The notes under the pieces were generated by a model that saw only the letters and a list, made by a program, of their open reading frames with translations, searched no databases and was not told the DNA's origin. The translations under genes and the position numbers were made by a program. Shown here piece by piece: positions 30,367 through 34,776 of a DNA stretch of 34,776 bases; position 1 is the stretch's first letter; every line of letters starts with the position of its first letter. This stretch comes from a virus: positions 1 through 34,776 of IMG/VR virus record IMGVR_UViG_3300037541_000459. One strand, 5' to 3'.

Positions 30367-31567
30367 TTTCGTCTGTAAAAAAGTTCAATAATGTTTGTTC
30401 CATTTCTTTTGTCAAATACCTATTTTGAAGCAAATACTCTTTCCTCCACTTATACTTTTTTTCGGTTTTGACATCTTCATATACCCACACCGCTGGCATC
30501 CGCCAAAAGTTTCTAATTTTTGTATTTGCGTCGTCTCCGACAAGTATCGCGTTAATGCAACTCTTATACCAATCTGACCTAATTGGCTCATCTGTGTACA
30601 TTTCTTCTTTTGATTTCATCGTCGCTTTCAGTTTATTCTTTACAGTTTTATCTGAAACCAATTTGTCGGCAAGGTATTCCGCGTATTCTTTCCAATCCCC
30701 GAAACAATCTGGATGTTCTTTTGGACAATGGGTTACGTCCATTTTTAGATGCTTCAAAGCATTAGCCCCGCTTATTCTCGCCTCTAATTTATTCCAAAGT
30801 TCTGGGTCTATTTCTTGAACCCACGTCAATTGCACCAACGATGTTTCGTGATGTAGGTTTGAAATCCTCATTTGCTTTATTGGTGCGCCCTTACTCCAGA
30901 ATACGTCGTACAATTTGCAATACGGCCAATTGTGTTCGTGTATTGCTTTCCAGACGTCTGGCGTTGTCCAATCGTATATTGGGTAAAATGCATATTTTCC
31001 TTTTAATCTATCAACAATTCTCCCCCACGTTACCCATTTGTATTTTTTCATTTCTGTCAACGCCAATTGTCTCCCCACGCTTTCGTCTGCCCTAACGCCG
31101 CCAATAAGACAAGCCATTTGATTTGGAAATTCTTTCACCAGTATTGCGTCAAATAGCTGATAAAAACGGTCAACCCCGTATTTGTTTTTAGTTATGGCTA
31201 TGTCGCTTTTGTCCCTTAGCCACTGGTCTGGGTTGTCCTCGTCCCATACCTTTTTCCAATAGTCTGTATTGGACGCATTATTTGTCATCAAAAATGGTAT
31301 CTGATACCACATTGGCAATACGCGTTGGTCGCGCATAATTTGGTCAACGTATTCTATTACTCCAGACCACTCCGCCTCTTGGTCAATAAACATCACCCTT
31401 AACGGCAACCTCCCGCGTTTTTCGGCTTCTTCAAGGCACAAATTGAGTACGCAAGTGCTGTCTTTCCCCCCAGAAAATGCCACAATTGGCACCTCAAATT
31501 CGTCAAACAAATACGCAATTCGCTTCCGCGCCGCCTCTAACACATTCTCTTGAAGACATATTTTCAT
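30305..31567 (-). CDS. PAPS-reductase-family protein, IbrA-like (N-type ATP pyrophosphatase)
   Basis: A 420-residue protein. The PP-loop SGGKDSTCV is at residues 32-40, followed by MFIDQEAEWSGVIEYVDQIM, characteristic of the phosphoadenosine-phosphosulfate reductase superfamily; the next 200 residues hold IGGVRADESVGRQLALT and YPIYDWTTPDVWKAI. Cysteines (THCPKEHPDCFGDW) near residue 305 could bind metal. The ATG at 31567 overlaps the previous TGA; a longer open frame begins at 31669 inside the glycosyltransferase. IbrA/DndC-like proteins activate substrates with ATP; the substrate here is unknown. It forms a pair with the ParB-like gene downstream. Confidence 0.88.
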   Translation of the reverse strand: MKICLQENVLEAARKRIAYLFDEFEVPIVAFSGGKDSTCVLNLCLEEAEKRGRLPLRVMFIDQEAEWSGVIEYVDQIMRDQRVLPMWYQIPFLMTNNASNTDYWKKVWDEDNPDQWLRDKSDIAITKNKYGVDRFYQLFDAILVKEFPNQMACLIGGVRADESVGRQLALTEMKKYKWVTWGRIVDRLKGKYAFYPIYDWTTPDVWKAIHEHNWPYCKLYDVFWSKGAPIKQMRISNLHHETSLVQLTWVQEIDPELWNKLEARISGANALKHLKMDVTHCPKEHPDCFGDWKEYAEYLADKLVSDKTVKNKLKATMKSKEEMYTDEPIRSDWYKSCINAILVGDDANTKIRNFWRMPAVWVYEDVKTEKKYKWRKEYLLQNRYLTKEMEQTLLNFFTDENEQRNKGANTGSRKQKQKPS

Positions 31568-32172
31568 TCGTGTTTCTGAAAAGTTTTTGACACTCTGCCC
31601 CCTATGCGCTTTGGGCTTATCTCGCTTCTGTGTCCTAAATGCTGGGCTAAATTTGGCACTACGTTCCAATACTTATATTTCCTTTCCCCGCCCCAGTTTG
31701 CCATCATTAGGTCGCTTGGGCAAGAATGGTATCTTTCGTCTGGTAATGCCGTGTACCATTTATAACTGTATGCCAACAAGTCTTCAGCGTACCCGACTGG
31801 CAAATAATAACATACGCACGATGAAAATTTACTCATAGAAATATACCTACTGCCCAACTTTTCGTCAAACTTTCTTCTTGAAAAAAACTGTATGATTTCA
31901 TTTGGGCGTTTTTGTATTTCTGCTTTTGCCCTACTAATAAAATTGTCGCACAAATATGCGTCATCTTCTAAAAATATTGCCGCGCCGTTTTTAGCCTCCC
32001 TCCACCCATTCTGAAAATTGCCCCAAGCTGTGGACTTAAATTTTGGCAAAGGCTTTTCAAAATTGTCCTTGCAAATAACTACCTCTGGCTTTTCCGTGTC
32101 CGCGCTCAATTGCTCAATTAGCTTTTGAAGCATTTTCTCCCTATTTCTGCACGTTAACACAATTACCCTCAT
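31564..32172 (-). CDS. Glycosyltransferase-like protein, GT-A type
   Basis: A 202-residue protein: MRVIVLTCRNREKMLQKLIE (N-terminal beta-alpha nucleotide-sugar fold), then TAWGNFQNGWREAKNGAAIF with LEDDAYLCDNFIS, where EDD replaces the DxD metal motif. This resembles GT2/GT25-like enzymes. It overlaps both neighbours (ATGA at 32169, ATGA at 31564). It may glycosylate a modified base or a host factor; target unknown. Confidence 0.7.
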   Translation of the reverse strand: MRVIVLTCRNREKMLQKLIEQLSADTEKPEVVICKDNFEKPLPKFKSTAWGNFQNGWREAKNGAAIFLEDDAYLCDNFISRAKAEIQKRPNEIIQFFSRRKFDEKLGSRYISMSKFSSCVCYYLPVGYAEDLLAYSYKWYTALPDERYHSCPSDLMMANWGGERKYKYWNVVPNLAQHLGHRSEISPKRIGGRVSKTFQKHE

Positions 32173-32840
32173 TTCTGTAATTTGTTTATTCTGTCAATTG
32201 CCCTCCGCGCTCTGGCTGGGCTTAACTCATTCCCAATAAACCTCGCCCCGTAATGTATGGCCGCTTCAGCCGTTAACCCCAGTCCACAACAAGGGTCAAA
32301 TATTGTAGTCTGGGCATTTAACGCGTACGCCTCCAGACACTTGATTATCATTTTTGAACCGCCTATGTTTTGAAGTGCCTCCGCGTCTGGCACTTTACTC
32401 AATTGCTTTGCCCCCCCCGCGCTTTTGGTCAAAATGAATAGATGATGTTTCCGCCATTTACCCCCGCCAAAATAATTTATTTCTCTGAAGCCTTCAAAAA
32501 ACAAACCCGAATTTTTGATTGCACCGTGTACAAAATCAAAATGCTTTTCTCCGTACTCCATAAACATAACCGAATTGTGGTGCATAACCGCTTCAGATAT
32601 TTTCAGCAATCTCTCCAAAAAGACTAAAGCCGACCAGTCTTGCGTATCCTCATTTGGGTTCAACTTTCTGTTTTGGGTTTGAAAAAACTTCATCAAGCCG
32701 TCCCCCCAAGGCGGGTCTGCCCAAACAACGTCTGTCTTTTGGTCAAAAAATAACTCTGTTGGGTCAAGCCCCATTAGGTCTCCCGACCTAACAATATGAG
32801 GCAAATTTGGGTTTTTTTTATTTTTGATATGTACTATCAT
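32169..32840 (-). CDS. DNA methyltransferase, N6-adenine type, permuted motif order
   Basis: A 223-residue protein. Motif IV: VVWADPPWGDGLMKFF near residue 35. The AdoMet motif I: IFDPCCGLGLTAEAAI near residue 177, followed by GARFIGNELSPARA. This order (IV before I) marks the beta-type of DNA amino-methylases. The target-recognition domain is short, so specificity may be low or shared with another subunit. It lies in a cluster with another methyltransferase and two ParB-like proteins. A possible role is self-protection, since GATC and CTAG appear absent here. Confidence 0.85.
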   Translation of the reverse strand: MIVHIKNKKNPNLPHIVRSGDLMGLDPTELFFDQKTDVVWADPPWGDGLMKFFQTQNRKLNPNEDTQDWSALVFLERLLKISEAVMHHNSVMFMEYGEKHFDFVHGAIKNSGLFFEGFREINYFGGGKWRKHHLFILTKSAGGAKQLSKVPDAEALQNIGGSKMIIKCLEAYALNAQTTIFDPCCGLGLTAEAAIHYGARFIGNELSPARARRAIDRINKLQK

Positions 32841-33657
32841 ACGGTTTTTTTAGGATGACAATTGTGTACTCACCTATTTCGTCTGCCCCTTTATATGAAG
32901 CCAAAGGATATTGTTTCATTACCCCCTCAACTTTAGCCTCAAATAATTTGTGTATTTCAGATGCCCCATTTTTGTAAAACATCAAATACGCTTCCCCCCC
33001 CTCGTTGAGCATATCGTGCAAATACACATCTGTACCCGTCAACAAATAAGACGCTGTCCCCATTAGACAATATATGCGGTCAAACTTTCCCTCCCAGTAT
33101 TCTTCAACTGGGCAAGGTATAGTTTTGTATTCTGGATATTTTTCTCTAAATTTATTAACACACAACAACGACGGGTCTATGCCTACATAATTTTCTGGGT
33201 TTGGCAAACCTCCGCCGTCTTTTGTAATCATATCAAATAATGTTCCCGTACCACACCCGACCTCAAGAACCCGACCCACGTTGTCAAGTTTTACGTGTTG
33301 TTTTATCTCGCCCCAAGCGTATTGATACGCCTCACTTTCTAACGCCCACTCGTCATAAAAATCTGGGGCAAGGTCGTATGCGCTTCCGTATCTGTGTTGC
33401 GCTTTGTTTATCAAAATTGTTTCTTTTACTGGCGCACCCATTGACCAATACCGATACCCGTTCATTGTAAAAATAAGATAGGGCTTTTTCCAAAAATAGT
33501 ACAACTCCCCGTGTTCCCTTATGTACTCAACAACTTTGTAAAACTGCTCTCTACTTTTCCAGTTTTGTATCAAAGTGTATTGATGCGGGTTTTTAGTTGC
33601 TTTAGCCGTCCTATATGGGTACGCCTCCAACAACTCTATGCACCTTTGGTGGTTCAC
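32818..33657 (-). CDS. Class I SAM-dependent methyltransferase
   Basis: A 279-residue protein. The N-terminal ~100 residues are a separate helical/beta domain (QNWKSREQFYKVVEYIREHG; YYFWKKPYLIFTMNGYRYWS). The AdoMet-binding motif GRVLEVGCGTGTLFDMI is near residue 128, with YVGIDPSLLCVNKFREKYPE after it and FDRIYCLMGTASYL as motif IV region. The start is taken as GTG at 33657 because it overlaps the previous TGA (GTGA), matching other junctions; a TTG at 33690 is less likely. The substrate is unknown; not a DNA methylase by motif IV. Confidence 0.8.
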   Translation of the reverse strand: MNHQRCIELLEAYPYRTAKATKNPHQYTLIQNWKSREQFYKVVEYIREHGELYYFWKKPYLIFTMNGYRYWSMGAPVKETILINKAQHRYGSAYDLAPDFYDEWALESEAYQYAWGEIKQHVKLDNVGRVLEVGCGTGTLFDMITKDGGGLPNPENYVGIDPSLLCVNKFREKYPEYKTIPCPVEEYWEGKFDRIYCLMGTASYLLTGTDVYLHDMLNEGGEAYLMFYKNGASEIHKLFEAKVEGVMKQYPLASYKGADEIGEYTIVILKKPYDSTYQK

Positions 33658-34178
33658 GATAGCAAAAATTGATGGTGACAATTTGGGCAAATAACCTCTT
33701 TATAGGACGCCCCCGAATTCATAGCTTTTTCCATTTGCTCTTTTCTGGCGTTGATTTCATCGTCTGACAATTCTTTGCCGTCCGTCACTGGGTCTGTCGT
33801 TGGCGCATAAACTGGCGTAAAATCGGGAACTACTCCCCATTCTTTCAAATCGGCATTATCCCAATTGTTGGCCAAATCTTCCCAATCCCATTCACCGCTT
33901 GAATGATTGTCTTTTATTACAAACTCCCTTTGTTTTTCCTCAGACCAGTCAACAACAACAACACGCACTTTATCCCAACCCAACTCTTGAATTGCCCGAA
34001 ACCTCTGATTGCCCCCTAACACAACCATTTCTTTATTGACTACAATCGGTCTTGTCTCTAACATTTCTGGAAAATCTTTTAGTGACTGTACCAACTTTTT
34101 GAACTTCGCGTCTCTAATACATCGCGGGTTAAATGAGTTCAAAATAACGTCCCCTACTGAAACTACTATTGTTTTCAT
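33654..34178 (-). CDS. ParB-N domain protein with C-terminal CxxC
   Basis: A 174-residue protein. The ParB/Srx fold is visible: NSFNPRCIRDAKFKKLVQSL, PIVVNKEMVVLGGNQRFRAI with GGNQRFRA, then KQREFVIKDNHSSGEWDWED and NADLKEWGVVPDF. This variety is often encoded beside phage DNA methylases. The C-terminus ends in VICPNCHHQFLLS, one CxxC that may form half of a zinc ribbon. It lies between the GP88-like and methyltransferase genes. Confidence 0.85.
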   Translation of the reverse strand: MKTIVVSVGDVILNSFNPRCIRDAKFKKLVQSLKDFPEMLETRPIVVNKEMVVLGGNQRFRAIQELGWDKVRVVVVDWSEEKQREFVIKDNHSSGEWDWEDLANNWDNADLKEWGVVPDFTPVYAPTTDPVTDGKELSDDEINARKEQMEKAMNSGASYKEVICPNCHHQFLLS

Positions 34179-34193
34179 AATTTATTTTTTGGT

Positions 34194-34776
34194 TTATTTT
34201 TGGTTTATTTTTTTTTGCTTTTCTTTAGAAATAACCGCGTTGTCAATTAACGCAAATTTTCTGACCTCCCGCTTTCTGGCATAGTCGTCGTTTGTATCTA
34301 TTGGCAACCCGTCTGGCACTTCAGCCGCCGTTTTGTATACCTCTACATTTTTAAGCCCGTGTTTGTCTATTAAATAATCGTCTTTTCCGCCCCGCGATGC
34401 AGTCAAAACTAAATTGTCTGGTATATCTCCAAGACGCTTTTCCCAATACCTTAACCACTTAGTGTATGCCCAAAACTCAACAAACGGGTTCTCCCTCGCC
34501 GTTCTAATCCAATTGTCAAAATAGTCTTGGTTAAAAAAATCTCCCGACGTATGAATTCTAACGGCAACCGCGTCTTTGGGCAAAACTATCTTTTCGTTCT
34601 TTTTTGCAAACTCAAAGTTTGCCCACCTACGTTTGCGAACGGCTGGAAATCTCTCCGCTTTTGAAGCATAGCAATAATACCTCCCAGATGCGTTTTCAAA
34701 TCTCCCCGTCTCTTTGTCAACTTTGACCAAACACTCTTTCGCAAAAGGACAAGTCCAACCCGTTGGCAAGTTGAAC
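34194..34776 (-). CDS. GP88-like phage protein, C-terminal part (continues from left edge)
   Basis: The 3' portion of the gene that begins near base 256 on the circle. Features: NLPTGWTCPFAKECLVKVD with cysteines, GRYYCYASKAERFPAVRKRR, VRIHTSGDFFNQDYFDNWIR and FVEFWAYTKWLRYW. These match the GP88-type family (phage proteins of unknown function; I recall them from mycobacteriophages). The lysine-rich C-terminus (SKEKQKKINQK) lies in a repeated TTTATTTTTGG sequence. It precedes the ParB-like gene by 15 bp. In this window the start is truncated; TTG at 34767-34769 is only the first start-like codon remaining. Confidence 0.8.
   Translation of the reverse strand, partial: FNLPTGWTCPFAKECLVKVDKETGRFENASGRYYCYASKAERFPAVRKRRWANFEFAKKNEKIVLPKDAVAVRIHTSGDFFNQDYFDNWIRTARENPFVEFWAYTKWLRYWEKRLGDIPDNLVLTASRGGKDDYLIDKHGLKNVEVYKTAAEVPDGLPIDTNDDYARKREVRKFALIDNAVISKEKQKKINQK
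34565..34776. repeat. Right copy of terminal direct repeat (contig overlap)
   Basis: Identical to 1-212 apart from T at 34650 versus C at 86. It shows that the two ends overlap on a circular or redundant molecule; the GP88-like reading frame crosses the junction. Confidence 0.95.

Noticed and set aside
34181-34215. TTTATTTTTGG tandem repeats as a terminator or origin
   Set aside because: It is the end of a lysine-rich coding region (KKINQK) and the following spacer; too short and without a hairpin.
1-34776. CRISPR array, tRNA, rRNA, integrase, transposase
   Set aside because: No regular repeat-spacer array, no cloverleaf with a CCA end and no recombinase or transposase motif was seen on either strand.

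Overview
The window is an essentially complete genome of a tailed double-stranded DNA phage with a long-tail (siphovirus-like) gene set. The host is probably a Bacteroidota bacterium. The first 212 bases recur at the end (34565-34776) with one mismatch, so this is a circular or circularly permuted molecule of about 34,564 bp opened inside a gene. Host evidence: eight promoters of the Bacteroidetes type (TTTG, 19 bp, TATCTTTA-like), genes that lack Shine-Dalgarno leaders, and structural proteins (XkdF-like, DUF5681-like, 'ALTKGYALDCRDS' tail protein) that resemble Bacteroidetes phages. No integrase, tRNA, IS element or CRISPR array was seen.

Layout. (1) 267-569 is a leftward HTH regulator that diverges from the rightward early region across a ~100 bp control region. 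(2) 668-11447, rightward: ERF recombinase, an SSB-like protein with a DLPF tail, replisome organiser and DnaB helicase. These are followed by short operons of small, mostly unknown genes that include a candidate unimolecular spanin, a stand-alone DnaA domain IV protein, a sigma-like factor, a RadC-type JAB protein, a DNA-methylase-like protein, a T7-lysozyme-type amidase and a PD-(D/E)XK-like protein. Six of the rightward operons, plus one solitary gene at 17148-17429, start with the same promoter and the same ~20 nt untranslated leader; ERF has the leader with a weaker promoter. (3) 17033-11489, leftward: glycosyltransferase, unknown protein, portal, connector/completion proteins, holin-like protein and VRR-NUC nuclease. 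(4) From 569 leftward across the circle junction to 17484: HTH, GP88-like protein, ParB-like protein, two methyltransferases, glycosyltransferase, an IbrA-like PAPS-reductase-family protein with its IbrB-like ParB partner, terminase, tail genes, tape measure, methyltransferase, XkdF-like protein, scaffold, major capsid and tail tube.

How it works together (inference): the shared promoter/leader cassette lets the host polymerase switch on many small takeover operons at once. The encoded sigma-like factor and HTH protein may then govern the leftward structural operon. The block from GP88 to IbrB looks like a DNA- or host-modification island that precedes packaging. A visual scan found no GATC and no CTAG, and only three CATG, in the whole window, which points to strong restriction pressure. 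A perfect host-type parS site lies inside the nuclease gene although no ParA is encoded.
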